Shown: positions 1-11,750, counted from the first letter of the stretch. The stretch is DNA of 64,000 nucleotides from Raphanus sativus (GCF_000801105.2 NC_079516.1:43752908-43816907); one strand, 5' to 3'. Translations and numbers: made by a program. Notes: generated by a model not told the origin, from the sequence alone.

Positions 1-159
1 TTCTGATCCTCAATGATGATGGAACTTACATAGCATTATAACAAATAAAGCAATAAAGAGTAAACCTTTTTGTTGGTTTCCCTCAAAAACAAGCCATACC
101 TAAATCTCTACGGTTTGGTGTTGTTCAGTAAGTATTCTACAGTGTGGCTCTAAGTTAGA

Positions 160-2520
160 TCACCAGTAGTCCCGGCAAGAACAAAACCCATTTTTGAAAT
201 GGTGAAACCTTGTAGTGTCTCTCACTATTATCTCCCTTCCCACAAGCTTGGAGATATACTTTATAGCCGTATGGCAATCATTACACACTCTGAGATTCTT
301 CATGATCCTTAACGTGGTTTTATCCGGTGTGCTGATTAGCCCAAAAGCTATTGCCAGTTTCTCACTGTGGTGCCTCAGAATCTGCTCTTTAACCTCTTCT
401 TCCAGGTCGTGTAGTACAGAAGCAGTGTCTGGAATATGACCCATTTTCTTGATCTCGTCCCATAATTTCTTCATGGTTATGTAGATCTCCTTCTTCTGTG
501 GATGTATCCCATCTTCGACTCCAAAGACATGGACTTTATGCTTCACTTCAATCCAGCTAAAACCTTGTTCCTTTTTCACTCTCCCATCTTTCATGGACTT
601 TCTTATCTTCGCAGCTTCGTCCCATTTACCACAAGCTGAGTATAAGTTAGCCAAGGCTGAGTATGCTCCGCTGTTCTCTGGCTCGATTAGAAGCAATCTC
701 TCTGCTGCGATTTTCCCAAGATCAACGTTTTTGTGAACCCTGCAAGCAGAAAGCAGTGAGCCCCACGTCACTACATCCGCCTCAACCGGCATCTTTTCGA
801 TGAACTCATACGCTTCCTGCAATAAACCAGCACGTCCAAACAGGTCCACCATACAAGCGTAGTGGCTAAGAGTAGGTTTAATCTTATCCACGTTCTTCAT
901 CATGTCGAAGTACTGACGCCCTTCTTTGACCAAACCAGCGTGAATACAAGCGGAGAAAACACCAACATACGTTATGTGATCAGGTCTTAGTCTTTCCGTC
1001 AGCATTGTCTCAAAGAGCTCAAGTGCTTCCTCTGCGTGACCGTGCTGTCCCAAAGCGATAATCATAGACGTCCAAGATACTGTATCCCTTTCGCAGCGTA
1101 TCAACTCAAACGCCCGCCTTGCAGATGTAATGCTACCTGCCTTCGCATACATCGTTATCAACGCATTGCTCACAGAAACCGAATACACTTCCCCTGACTT
1201 CACAGCACTCCCATGGATCTGCTTTCCGTGACCCAATGATGCTAAGCTTGAAGCTACACTTAACATTGCTGCAAGCGTGTAGCTGTTTGGTCTCTGCCCT
1301 TCTCCAACCATTGACCTGAAAAGGTTTATAGCTTCGCCATACAAACCGTGTTGCTCGTATCCGACAATCATAGCGGTCCACGCAACTACATCACGATCTT
1401 TCAACGAATCAAATATAACCTTAGCTTGGTTCATATCTCCAAGCTTGATGTACCCATCAAGCAAAGCTGTAAAACCTTCGATCTTGAGATCAGCGGTGCC
1501 TCTCTGTTCAATGAGTCTTCTCGCAGTCCCAACCCCTCCACACCTCGAGTACATAGAGATCATAGCGTTTAACACAATACCAGAGACATCAAATCCTGTT
1601 GCAACAATACGAGAATGAATCTGCTTCCCAACAGAAAGTTTCTCAAGATTGGCACAAGCAGATAAAACACTCGACAGAGTGAACCTATCCGGCGGCAACA
1701 GAGACTCTCTCATCATCTTTGAAAACATATCCAAAGCTCTGAGATCATACCCTCGCTGATTGTAACCAGCGATCATAGAGTTCCAAGTGACGATATCTCG
1801 CTCAGCCATCTGCTCGAACTGTGCCGTAGCAAGCTCAACCTGACCAACCTGCATGTGCAACGCAATCATAGCGTTCCAGCTCGATACGTCTCTAACCACC
1901 ATTCTATCAAAAACAACTCTTGCCATCACTGGATCACCACATTTCGCATACATACTAAGCAGCGAGTTCGAAACCGACACGTTACTGGAAAGACCAAGCT
2001 CGACGATGAAAGTATGAACCTTTCTACCTGTTCCCAAACACCCAGTTGCAGAGACCGACGCAAGAACATTCGTGAGCGTGAACTGCGTCGGTTCAACACC
2101 TTCCTTCATCATCTCCCCCATAGTTCTCACAGCGTTTCGATACTGACCAATCTTCTTGAACCCTACGATCATCGTGGTCCACGAGACAGAGTCCTTAAGA
2201 GGCATTCGATCGAAGAACGCAGATGTGGAGTCCATGTCTCCTTGTTTCCCGTAGGCAGAGAGAACTGTGTTCCATGAGAAAGCAGTTCTCAGAGGCATTT
2301 CGTCGAACAGTTTGCGTGCGTGGAGAGCGTAGCCGGTTTTTGAGTAGGCGTTCATTAGATTGTTGATGAGGTAGACGCTGAAGAAGAGACCCGATTTGAT
2401 GACGCGGCAATGGACCAGTTGAGCTGTGAAACGAGCATTATTGGACTTGGGAGGGCTTTGCAGGAGATTAGTGCAGAGTTCTAAGAGAGTATGTGACGAA
2501 GGTGGAACAGGAGCATCCAT
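160..2520 (-). CDS. PCMP-H41: DYW-class pentatricopeptide repeat protein (At2g22070 orthologue)
   Basis: Single-exon gene for a predicted organelle RNA-binding protein of the PLS/DYW type; this class performs site-specific C-to-U editing in mitochondria or chloroplasts. The protein is a run of PPR motifs (repeated W-N-x-M-I/L and M-Y-x-K-x-G signatures) followed by E/E+ segments and a C-terminal DYW deaminase domain. That domain shows the HSE zinc/catalytic motif in HHSEKLAIAFGL, the CNDCH pair, and the terminal CSCRDYW. From the ATG at 2520 (MDAPVP...) it is 786 aa, the length I recall for Arabidopsis At2g22070, and the match runs end to end. An in-frame ATG at 2553 would add 11 residues but has no counterpart in the orthologue, so 2520 is preferred. 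The editing target cannot be inferred from the sequence. It lies head-to-head with the F-box array, separated by 2.2 kb of transposon-derived DNA. Confidence 0.96.
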   Translation of the reverse strand: MDAPVPPSSHTLLELCTNLLQSPPKSNNARFTAQLVHCRVIKSGLFFSVYLINNLMNAYSKTGYALHARKLFDEMPLRTAFSWNTVLSAYGKQGDMDSTSAFFDRMPLKDSVSWTTMIVGFKKIGQYRNAVRTMGEMMKEGVEPTQFTLTNVLASVSATGCLGTGRKVHTFIVELGLSSNVSVSNSLLSMYAKCGDPVMARVVFDRMVVRDVSSWNAMIALHMQVGQVELATAQFEQMAERDIVTWNSMIAGYNQRGYDLRALDMFSKMMRESLLPPDRFTLSSVLSACANLEKLSVGKQIHSRIVATGFDVSGIVLNAMISMYSRCGGVGTARRLIEQRGTADLKIEGFTALLDGYIKLGDMNQAKVIFDSLKDRDVVAWTAMIVGYEQHGLYGEAINLFRSMVGEGQRPNSYTLAAMLSVASSLASLGHGKQIHGSAVKSGEVYSVSVSNALITMYAKAGSITSARRAFELIRCERDTVSWTSMIIALGQHGHAEEALELFETMLTERLRPDHITYVGVFSACIHAGLVKEGRQYFDMMKNVDKIKPTLSHYACMVDLFGRAGLLQEAYEFIEKMPVEADVVTWGSLLSACRVHKNVDLGKIAAERLLLIEPENSGAYSALANLYSACGKWDEAAKIRKSMKDGRVKKEQGFSWIEVKHKVHVFGVEDGIHPQKKEIYITMKKLWDEIKKMGHIPDTASVLHDLEEEVKEQILRHHSEKLAIAFGLISTPDKTTLRIMKNLRVCNDCHTAIKYISKLVGREIIVRDTTRFHHFKNGFCSCRDYW

Positions 2521-2653
2521 CACTGGGAAGCTGACAGAGTTATAAACGTACAACTTTCAGACAATCTCTAAAGGTGACAACTTTGCGTTTAAAATGTTGA
2601 ACTATGGGGGTAAATAAAAATTAAACAGTTTTATAAAGAGTGAGTGAAATTTG

Positions 2654-3155
2654 GGGAAAATTCCCGAAAAATACACAGACCGAATTTCTTTTGCTAAAAT
2701 AATACACGAACTTTTTACGTTCCCCAATTAATACACAGACTAAATTTGGTTACCTGTTAAATACATCAACTTTTGAAATTCATAAGTTTTATATCTCAGA
2801 TTTAACAGTGTTAACTCTTGTTAACAGAGAATTAAGACGACGTTAAAGAGTTAACTGAGCACATGATATGTCTGGTTAACGAGCATTGTTAACCAGAGTT
2901 AACACTGTTAAATCTTTAACGTCGTCTTATGTCGAAAGACATATCACGTGCTCAGTTAACTCTTTAACATCGTCTTAATTCTCGGTTAACCAGAGTTAAT
3001 ATTTTTAATCTGAAGTGTAAAACCTACGAATTTTAAAAATTGATGTATTTAACGGGTAACCAAATTTAGTCTGTGCATTAATTGGGAAACGTAAAAAGTT
3101 CGTGTATTATTTTAGCAAAAAAAAATCAATCTGCGTATTTTTCAGGAATTTTTCC
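2654..3155. mobile_element. Mutator-like foldback MITE with 10-bp flanking direct repeat
   Basis: Non-coding element of about 502 bp whose two arms (about 2654-2900 and 2930-3155) are long imperfect inverted repeats. The outer end GGGAAAATTCCCG pairs with the complement of the right end GGAATTTTTCC, and the pairing continues through the stretches reading AATAATACACGAACTTTTT on the left and its complement on the right. It is flanked by GTGAAATTTG at 2644-2653 and again at 3156-3165, which fits the 9-10 bp target duplications of Mutator-like elements. No transposase is present, so it is non-autonomous. It sits about 130 bp upstream of the PPR start codon. Confidence 0.8.
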
Positions 3156-3809
3156 GTGAAATTTGCCTTCAAAATTCTAACACTTAATGATTTTCTTGAA
3201 CAAAGAAAAATGATTTCTTTGTCATCAATAGTTGGCCCATTTGGCGTTCAACCCAATAAAAAAAATTAAGCTATTCAATTCTTTCCTTACACACCGAAAG
3301 ATTTCATTCATCGTTGGAGAGGGACTCAAGGTCGGATACGTTTCTGGAATACAGACCAGCAGTACAAAGAGATGACTCTGGCAACATTGCTCTATTGGAG
3401 TTGCTCGTAGGTATGAAAAGATGATGCAAATACAATACTGAAACTACACATTAGTAAATATCATAATAAAAATTAGCAAAAGCAACAGTAGATTGCTGAT
3501 TTTCTTTCTAAGGTCTTCTTTATCAACATAGTACCAACTCCATTGATATTCTTGTTGAGCTTTAAATCTTTGTCACATCATAATTACCAAATTCTCTTGT
3601 TGTATTACATTGACCTTATTCTAAATAAGCACTATAGATATTCTCCGGTTTAGAATCCAATGTATTTCTTCAACCATGAAAACAAAAAGTTGGAATAGCC
3701 AACTTTTAACGATTGTCAGAAAACACTTTCATCTATTTAAACAGTGATTATGATTTGTGAAACTAAAAATGTAGATTATCGCTGGAAAATAATTAATTTG
3801 TAATAGTTT

Positions 3810-4538
3810 TAGGGCTGGACAAAAACTCAATACTTGTACTTTTTATTTTACTTATTTTTGATATTTAACTTGTCTTATACAAATAATAAAATTTAAATTT
3901 TTACTTGATTATTAAAAATATATTTGTTATTTCGAGTACTTGTCAAACTGAGTTACTTGTAACTTATTTGTTCGGTTTATTACTTCTACTTACAAGTACT
4001 CATGAGTTTTTTTTTGTAACTTAGCTATGTACTTATGAGTTACTTGCAAGTAATTATTTCAAGTATTTAGAAATCATTTGATAAATAATACTCCAATACA
4101 AATAGACAAAAATTTACTTTGTTTACTTTATTAAAAGAAATACGAAATTACTCTACCTGAAATATTTGTATATATTATAAAAACAATATTTTTTAATATA
4201 AGAACATTATTTTTTCTCACAATAACAAAAATGTATACTTTAAGAAAGTAAGAGACAATGATAACACAGACCTAAAAATTTTGGATATCAAGTGGTACAA
4301 TTAAGAAATTTGTGAGTACAAAGCAATTAAAAGCAAAAAAAAAAAAAAGTAAGGGACAATATCAAACTAAATAGTGAATTTTTTAAAATACTTTTTAATT
4401 GTTTTGTACTTACAAATTTCTTAATTGTACCACTTGATATCCGACTTGATAACAATGAGTTTGTTTGAAATTTTGAAACAAATACTGACGCATAACGAGT
4501 ATAACAGAAGTAACGAGTTGTCCCTAGTCCTAGCCCTA
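3810..4538. repeat. hAT-like non-autonomous repeat upstream of the first F-box gene
   Basis: Begins TAGGGCTGGACAA and ends AGTCCTAGCCCTA, terminal inverted motifs like those of Brassicaceae hAT-type non-autonomous elements. The interior is rich in the words ACTTGTA and TTACTT and has no coding capacity. I could not find a convincing 8-bp target duplication. Parts of the right half recur upstream of the second (about 7080-7500) and third (about 10120-10530) F-box genes, so the repeat was carried along in the tandem duplication. Confidence 0.45.
4283..4442. repeat. Short inverted-repeat (hairpin) insertion
   Basis: Arms of about 50 bp at 4283-4335 and 4392-4442: the left arm starts GGATATCAAGTGGTACAATT and the right arm ends with its complement. 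It is present upstream of the first F-box gene but absent from the matching sequence upstream of the second and third copies. It is therefore a lineage-specific insertion or a copy-specific loss. Confidence 0.7.
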
Positions 4539-4703
4539 GTTAATACAAAGTTCTAGTCTCGTCGTATAAAAAAGATAAAGAGTCGTTCCCTATTCATTGG
4601 GTCAAACTTCCCTAAAATAGTAAATATCTAAATCCATATTCATTCATTCGCCGCTCTGGCGCTCTTTAACGCCGACGAGCAACCGCAAAACAACAACCAC
4701 TCA

Positions 4704-5750
4704 ATGTCGCCGTCGTCGTTTTCCTCACTTCCCATCGACATCGTCTTGGAAATCTTCGCCCGCGTGCCGAAACGTTCTCACCCGATCCTCTCTTGCGTCT
4801 CCAAGAACTTCAACCGTCTTCTTCGTTCGCCGGCGGAGATACACAAGATTCGCTCTCTCCTCCGCAAAGACTCACTCTTCATCTGCTTCGTCGAGAAAAC
4901 AGATGCACAATGGTTCACTCTCCGAAGAGCTGAGAACAACCCGACGGAGAACCACTTCTCCTCCATCGACCTCGTGTTCCCTTCTCATACCAAGCAAGAA
5001 CCATGCGTCGTCGTCGCTATAGGCCCTGAGCTTTTCTTTGGATCATTCCACCCTTCGTCAACCATGTGGGTTCTTGATTCAAGAACTTTGACGTTTCGCC
5101 AAGGACCTAGTTCGAGAGGTGATAGGTTATGCAGAAGCGCGTGTGTAGTCGGAAGCAAGGTGTACGTGATCGGGATCTATACATCAGACGACGAGATAAA
5201 CGTGGAGTCATTTGACGTGAAGACGCAGACGTGGGAACTAGCGGATGTTCCTGACGATCAAGGGTGGTGGTGGAGTGCGGTCGCAATTGCGTCGTTAAAC
5301 AGGAAAGTTTGTGCGTTCAATTTTTCTGACAATGCTCGTCTTAAGTGCTACGATCCTAGAGATGGGTCTTGTGAGAGTTTAGGTTTGCCTACTGAGGGTA
5401 AATTGTTGTGTAGAACGGGTGCTTGTGTGATGAACAATGTGCTCTACGTTTACTACGCTAGGTTGGGGTTGATGTGGTTTGACTCTGAGATGAGGCTATG
5501 GAGAGTGGTTAGTGGTTTGAGTCACCTAAACAAGGTTCGATCTGTTGCAATGGCGGAGTATTATGGAAAAATGGCGTTTTTGTGGGAAGATGAGATTGGT
5601 GTTGTTGGTGAAACGAAGGAGGTTTGGTGTAGAATGATTGCGTTGGAGAGGAGAGAAGGAGAGGTTCGTGGGATTGCTGAAGCGCCTCAACTTCTGGGGA
5701 GTGTCCCTCGTGGCTATAGGTTGCAGCATTGTCTCTCTGTTTCAGATTGA
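4704..5750 (+). CDS. F-box/kelch-repeat protein, tandem copy 1
   Basis: Intronless 348-aa protein. Residues about 6-55 form an F-box (SLPIDIVLEIFARVPKRSH...LSCVSKNFNRLLRSP), which in this family binds SKP1/ASK in an SCF ubiquitin ligase. The rest has kelch-type repeats (VGSKVYVIG, MWVLDSRT, VMNNVLYVYY) that would form the substrate-binding propeller. By family and position it corresponds to the Arabidopsis At2g22030/At2g22050 F-box/kelch genes; the substrate is unknown. Relative to copies 2 and 3 it has an extra residue in RSPAEIH and a shorter loop at GPELFFGSF. A TATA-like GTATAAAA lies about 140 bp upstream of the ATG and is shared by all three copies. Confidence 0.92.
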   Translation: MSPSSFSSLPIDIVLEIFARVPKRSHPILSCVSKNFNRLLRSPAEIHKIRSLLRKDSLFICFVEKTDAQWFTLRRAENNPTENHFSSIDLVFPSHTKQEPCVVVAIGPELFFGSFHPSSTMWVLDSRTLTFRQGPSSRGDRLCRSACVVGSKVYVIGIYTSDDEINVESFDVKTQTWELADVPDDQGWWWSAVAIASLNRKVCAFNFSDNARLKCYDPRDGSCESLGLPTEGKLLCRTGACVMNNVLYVYYARLGLMWFDSEMRLWRVVSGLSHLNKVRSVAMAEYYGKMAFLWEDEIGVVGETKEVWCRMIALERREGEVRGIAEAPQLLGSVPRGYRLQHCLSVSD

Positions 5751-7669
5751 AGACAACAAAGTATCCCTCGTGGCTATAGATAGAAAGTCCTTGTGAACTA
5801 CTTTGTCATAGTTTTCAGCTTTGTAAACTTTTTTTTTTTTTTGAAAGAATGTTAAATTTATTCAAATCAAAAAAAGACTTTTGTATACAACTAGTGCAAG
5901 TTTAATCTAACATGTTTGATAGCTTTAAAAAAAAAAAATGGAAAGGTCCCTCTAATCTCTAGATGAGAACTATGCCACCATTGCATTGTTGATAGCTTTG
6001 TAAACTTTGCGAATGGCTTTTGTCATAGAATCTCATTGATTAGTCAAAGGATGCATGTCTCTTGACATTCCTACTTCTATGTTTAAGTATTCAGATACAT
6101 GCACTTGTCCTCTATATTCTCAGCAGTAGTATCATATTCGATTCTTGAGCTCTTGCTTGCTACTACCACTAGACTGTGCCTCAGAGAAGAATATGATTAC
6201 AAGTATTTTTTTTTTTTTTTGAAAAAATGTTTACAAGTATTTGGTTAGGCACTTTGTATGATAATAGATTTGTAGGTTCTCTCACCTATAGGGGTTGCAA
6301 CTTGCAAACACTAGAACTGGACTATATTCTCTGTTTTTATTAATCATGAACAAATGCTGACGACTTATATCACATGTCCTGTAAGTATTTACAATAAGAT
6401 GGTTTAATATCTTAGGAACTAACTTGTGTTTCAAGTTTCCTCAAAAACGCTAGCTTCTTTTTGCAATGATCTGAATATTAATTAATGCAAAACCGCAAAT
6501 ACTAAAGATCATTTTATTAGGTTAATAAAGACCGTTGTGTTTTACTATAACCTGGCTCCCAAGATCTCGGATAGCTTCTTGAAATATTTTTTCCTCTTAA
6601 TTTTATCTTTGATTGTGTAGCCGATCAAGTTCACCATCCCCTATACATTATTTACCAAATCATCATTACACGGTTTAACACATTTACTACACAAAATTCA
6701 ATTAAAAAATCAAATATAAAATGTTAAGTATATAACCATTACCATAAAAGATTGAGAATGTAATTATTACCATAATTAAAAGATATAGAAAAATAATTTA
6801 AATTCGACATAGAATTAATATTAAACTTACATTTTAAACAAGTTAATCAAAAATCGTCCAAATCTAAGAGGAAATGGATGAATTTTCTCCAAAATTACCA
6901 AGTAAAAGTTTATTAGTTATATGTGAATAACAAAAGACCACATTTATTTTAGTAGCACGTTTAAGCGGTTGTTTATATGAGCATAAATGTATTATTATAT
7001 AAAATACATTATATATCTATGAAAGTAGGTCAATTGATTAGATAATAAATTATAGTTTTTTGGATGCTATTGAGTGCAATTTTCCTATTTACTATTTCAA
7101 ATACTTGCTAAAAATGAGTTACTTGTAACTTACTTGTTGGGTTTATTACTTCTACTTACAAGTATTTATGAGTTACTTGCAAATAATTTTGAGTATTTAG
7201 AAAACATTTGCTAAACAAATACTCTAATAGAGAGGGACAAAAGTTTATTTTGTTAACTTTACTAAAACAAATACTAGAGTTACTCTAAATGAGATACTTG
7301 TACATATTATAAAGAAGAAAAGTAAACAAAAACAAAGTTCTCTTATAATATAAGAACATTATTCATTTCTCACAGTACCAAAAATGTATTCTTTAAGAAA
7401 GTGAGGGATAATATCAAACTAAATAGTGAATTTTTTTAATTGTTTTGAAATTTGTAACAAATACTGACGCATAACGAGTTGCCGCTAGTCCTAGCCCTAG
7501 TTAAATATACGAAGTTCTATAGTCTTGTCGTATAAAAAGATAAAAGAGTCGTACTCACTTGGGTCAAACTTTCCTAAAATAGTAAATATCTGAAGTCGTA
7601 CGTATTCATTCATTCGCCGCTCTGGCGCTCTCTAAAGCCGACGAGCCGCCGCAAAACAACAACCACTCA

Positions 7670-8716
7670 ATGTCTCCGTCGTCGTCGTTTTCCTCGCTTC
7701 CCGTCGACATCGTCTTGGAAATACTAGCTCGCGTGCCGAGACGCTATCACCCGACCCTCTCTTGCGTCTCCAAGAACTTCTGCCGTCTTCTTCGTTCGCC
7801 GGAGATACACAAGATTCGCTCTCTCCTCAGCAGAGATTCACTCTTCATCTGCTTCCTCGGCAAAAGGGATGCACAATGGTTCACTCTCCGAAGAGCTGAG
7901 AATAACCCGAAAGAGAACCACTTCGCCTCCATCGACCTCGTGTTCCCTTCTCATACCCATCAAGAACCCTGCGTCGTCGCTATAGGACCTGAGATTTTCT
8001 TTATCTGTTCATCATTCTATCCTTCGTCAAACATGTGGGTTCTTGATTCAAGAACCGGGACGTTTCGCCAAGGACCTAGTTCGAGAGCTAATAGGTTATG
8101 CAGAAGCGCGGGTGTAGTCGGAAGCAAGGTGTACGTGATCGGGATCTATACATCAGACGACGAGATACACGTGGAGTCATTTGACGTGAAGACGCAGACG
8201 TGGGAACTAGCGCCTGTTCCTGAGGATCAAGAGTGGTGGTGGACTGCGGCCGCGACTGTGTCATTAAAAAGGAAAGTTTGTGCGTTACGTTTTTCTGGCA
8301 ATGCTATTAAGTGCTACGATACTAGAGATGGGTCTTGTGAGAGTTTAGGTTTGCCTGCTAAGGGTGAATTGTTGTGTAGAACGGGTGCTTGTGTGATGAA
8401 CAATGTGCTCTACGTTTATTACGCTAGGTTCGGGTTGATGTGGTATGACTCTGATATGAGGCTGTGGAGAGTGATTAGTGGTTTGAGTCATCTCAAGAAG
8501 GTTCAGTCTGTTGCAATGGCTGAATACTATGGAAAGTTGGCGTTCTTGTGGGAAGAAGAGGTTGGTGTTGGTGGTGAAACGAAAGAGGTTTGGTGTAGAA
8601 TGATTGCTTTGGAGAGGAGTGAAGGAGAGGTTCGTGGGATTGCTGAAGCGCCTCAACTTCTGGGCAGTGTCCCTCGTGGCTATAGGTTGCAGCATTGTCT
8701 CTCTGTTTCAGATTGA
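7670..8716 (+). CDS. F-box/kelch-repeat protein, tandem copy 2
   Basis: Intronless 348-aa paralogue of the gene 3 kb upstream. The N-terminal F-box reads SLPVDIVLEILARVPRRYHP and is followed by kelch-like repeats. The C-terminal 40 residues, ending RLQHCLSVSD, are identical or nearly so to copy 1, showing recent duplication or gene conversion. The reading frame is intact, with no stops or frameshifts, so the copy is plausibly functional. Its upstream sequence lacks the hairpin found before copy 1. Confidence 0.92.
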   Translation: MSPSSSFSSLPVDIVLEILARVPRRYHPTLSCVSKNFCRLLRSPEIHKIRSLLSRDSLFICFLGKRDAQWFTLRRAENNPKENHFASIDLVFPSHTHQEPCVVAIGPEIFFICSSFYPSSNMWVLDSRTGTFRQGPSSRANRLCRSAGVVGSKVYVIGIYTSDDEIHVESFDVKTQTWELAPVPEDQEWWWTAAATVSLKRKVCALRFSGNAIKCYDTRDGSCESLGLPAKGELLCRTGACVMNNVLYVYYARFGLMWYDSDMRLWRVISGLSHLKKVQSVAMAEYYGKLAFLWEEEVGVGGETKEVWCRMIALERSEGEVRGIAEAPQLLGSVPRGYRLQHCLSVSD

Positions 8717-10691
8717 AGACAACAAAGTGTCCCTCGTGGCTATAGATAGAAAGTCCTTGTGAACTACTTTGTCATAGTTTTCAGCTTTGTAAACATTTTT
8801 TTTTGAAAGAATGTTAAATTTATTCAAATCAAAAAAGGTTTTTGTACAACTAGTGCAAGTTTAATCTAACATGTTTGATAGCTTTTAAAAAAAAAAAAAG
8901 TGGAAATGTCCCTCTAATCTTTAGATGAGAACTATGCCACCATTGCATTGTTGATAGCTTTGTTAACTTTGCGAATGGCTTTTGTCATAGAATCTCATTG
9001 ATTAGTCAAAGGATGCATGTCTCTTGACATTCCTACTTCTATGTTTAAGTATTCAGATACATGCACTTGTCCTCTATATTCTCAGCAGTAGTATCATATT
9101 CGATTCTTGAGCTCTTGCTTGCTACTACCACTAGACTGTGCCTGAGAGAAGAATATGTTTACAAGTATTTGGTTAGGCACTTTGTATGATAATAGATTTG
9201 TAGATTCTCTCACCTATAGGGGTTGCAACTTGCAAACACTAGAAGTGGACTATATTCTCTGTTTTTGTTAATCATGAACAAATGCTGACGACTTATATCA
9301 CATGTCCTGTAAGTATTTACAATAAGATGGTTTAATATCTTAGGAACTAACTTGTGTTTCAAGTTTCCTCAAAAACGCTAGCTTCTTTTTGCAATGATCT
9401 GAATATTAATTAATGCAAAACCGCAAATACTAGAGGATCAGTTGTTATTGTTGAACAATAGTGAAAGATCATTTTATTAGGTTAATAAAGACCATTGTGT
9501 TTTACTATAACCTAGCTCCCAAGATCTCGGATAGCTTCTTGAAATATTTTTTCCTCTTAATTTTATCTTTGATTGCGTAGCCGATCAAGTTCACCATCCC
9601 CTATACATTATTTACTAAATCATCATCACACGGTGTAAAATGTTCCTAATAGTTGTAATATCATAATAAATCAGCGTTTAAAAAAAATCATCATCACACG
9701 GTTTAACACATTTACTACACAAAATTCAATTAAAAAATCAAATATAAAATGTTAAGTATATAACTATTACCATAAAAGATTGAGAATGTAATTATTGCCA
9801 TAATTAAAAGATATAGAAAAATAATTTAAATTCAACATAGAATTAATATTAAACTTACATTTTAAACAAGTTAATCAAAAGTCGTCCAAATCTAAGAGGA
9901 AATAGATGAATTTTCTCCAAAATTACCAAGTAAAAGTTTATTTTAATAGTTATATGTGAATAACAAAAGACCACATTTATTTTAGTAGCACGTTTAAGCG
10001 GTTGTTTATAAGAGCATAAATGTATTATTATATAAAATACATTATATATCTATGAAAGTAGGTCAGTTGATTAGATAATAAATTATAGTTTTTTGGATGC
10101 TATTGAGTGCAATTTTCCTATTTACTATTTCAAATACTTGCTAAAAATGAGTTACTTGTAACTTACTTGTTGGGTTTATTACTTCTACTTACAAGTATTT
10201 ATGAGTTACTTGCAAATAATTTTGAGTATTTAGAAAACATTTGCTAAACAAATACTCTAATAGAGAGGGACAAAAGTTTATTTTGTTAACTTTACTAAAA
10301 CAAATACTAGAGTTACTCTAAATGAGATACTTGTACATATTATAAAGAAGAAAAGTAAACAAAAACAAAGTTCTCTTATAATATAAGAACATTATTCATT
10401 TCTCACAGTACCAAAAATGTATTCTTTAAGAAAGTGAGGGATAATATCAAACTAAATAGTGAATCTTTTTAATTGTTTTGTAATTTGTAACAAATACTGA
10501 CGCATAACGAGTTGCCGCTAGTCCTCATATACGAAGTTCAATAGTCTCGTCGTATAAAAAGATAAAAGAGTCGTACTCACTTGGGTCAAACTTTCCTAAA
10601 ATAGTAAATATCTGAAGTCGTACGTATTCATTCATTCGCCGCTCTGGCGCTCTCTAAAGCCGACGAGCCGCCGCAAAACAACAACCACTCA

Positions 10692-11750
10692 ATGTCTCCG
10701 TCGTCGTCGTTTTCCTCGCTTCCCGTCGACATCGTCTTGGAAATACTAGCCCGCGTGCCGAAACGCTATCACCCGACCCTCTCTTGCGTATCCAAGAACT
10801 TCTGCCTTCTTCTTCGTTCGCCGGAGATACACAAGATCCGCTCTCTCCGCCGCAGAGACTCGCTCTTCATCTGCTTCCTCGCCACAACCAATAAAGGACA
10901 GGTCCCACACTGGTTCACTCTCCGCAGAGCTGAGAATAACCCAAGAGAGAACCACTTCGTCTCCATCGACCTCACGTTTCCTTGTCAGACCGAGCAACAA
11001 CCCTGCGTCGTCGCTCTAGGCCCTGAGCTTTTCTTTATCTGTGGATCGGTCTATCCTTCGTCAACCATGTGGGTTCTTGATTCAAGAACCGGGACGTTTC
11101 GCCAAGGACCTAGTTCGAGAGCTGCTAGAATATACCTAAGCGTGGGTGTAGTCGGAAGCAAGGTGTACGTTATGGGGGTCTATAGATCAGATGATGAGAT
11201 AAACGTGGAGTCATTTGACGTGAAGACGCAGACGTGGGAACTAGCGCATGTTCCCGAGGATCAAGACTGGTGGAGGAGTGCCGCCGCAACTGTGTCATTA
11301 AACAGGAAAGTTTGTGTGCCACGTTTTTCTGACAATGCTATTAAGTGCTACGATACTAGAGATGGGTCTTGTGAGAGTTTAGATTGTCCTACTAAGGGTG
11401 AATTTTTGTGTAGAACGGGTGCTTGTGTGATGAACAATGTGCTCTACGTTTATTACGCTAGGTTCGGGTTGATGTGGTTTGACTCTGAGATGAGGCTATG
11501 GAGAGTGGTTAATGGTTTGACTCATCTCAACAACCGGCGGTCTGTTGCAGTGGCTGAATACTATGGAAAGTTGGCGTTTTTGTGGGAAGAAGAGGTTGGT
11601 GTTAGTGGTGAAACGAAGGAGGTTTGGTGTAGAATGATTGCTTTGGAGAGGAGTGAAGGAGAGGTTCGTGGGATTGCTGAAGCGCCTCAACTTCTGGGCA
11701 GTGTCCCTCGTTGGTATAGGTTGCAGTATTGTCTCTCTGTTTCAGATTAA
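10692..11750 (+). CDS. F-box/kelch-repeat protein, tandem copy 3
   Basis: Intronless 352-aa paralogue. The F-box (SLPVDIVLEILARVPKRYHP) is nearly identical to copy 2. It differs by a small insertion after the F-box (LATTNKGQVPHW) and by several substitutions in the kelch part (VMGVYRSDDEINVE, NGLTHLNNRRSVAVAEYY). The open reading frame is intact and ends RLQYCLSVSD. Variation is concentrated in the putative substrate-binding part, which is common among expanding plant F-box genes. The substrate is unknown. Confidence 0.92.
   Translation: MSPSSSFSSLPVDIVLEILARVPKRYHPTLSCVSKNFCLLLRSPEIHKIRSLRRRDSLFICFLATTNKGQVPHWFTLRRAENNPRENHFVSIDLTFPCQTEQQPCVVALGPELFFICGSVYPSSTMWVLDSRTGTFRQGPSSRAARIYLSVGVVGSKVYVMGVYRSDDEINVESFDVKTQTWELAHVPEDQDWWRSAAATVSLNRKVCVPRFSDNAIKCYDTRDGSCESLDCPTKGEFLCRTGACVMNNVLYVYYARFGLMWFDSEMRLWRVVNGLTHLNNRRSVAVAEYYGKLAFLWEEEVGVSGETKEVWCRMIALERSEGEVRGIAEAPQLLGSVPRWYRLQYCLSVSD

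Noticed and set aside
1855..2410. Frames of 70-140 codons overlapping the PPR gene on both strands
   Set aside because: They are shadows of the PPR coding sequence in other frames.
3810..4538. Complete hAT element with TSD upstream of F-box copy 1
   Set aside because: Terminal motifs fit, but the flanking 8-mers (AATAGTTT and GTTAATAC) do not match, so it is listed only as a hAT-like repeat.
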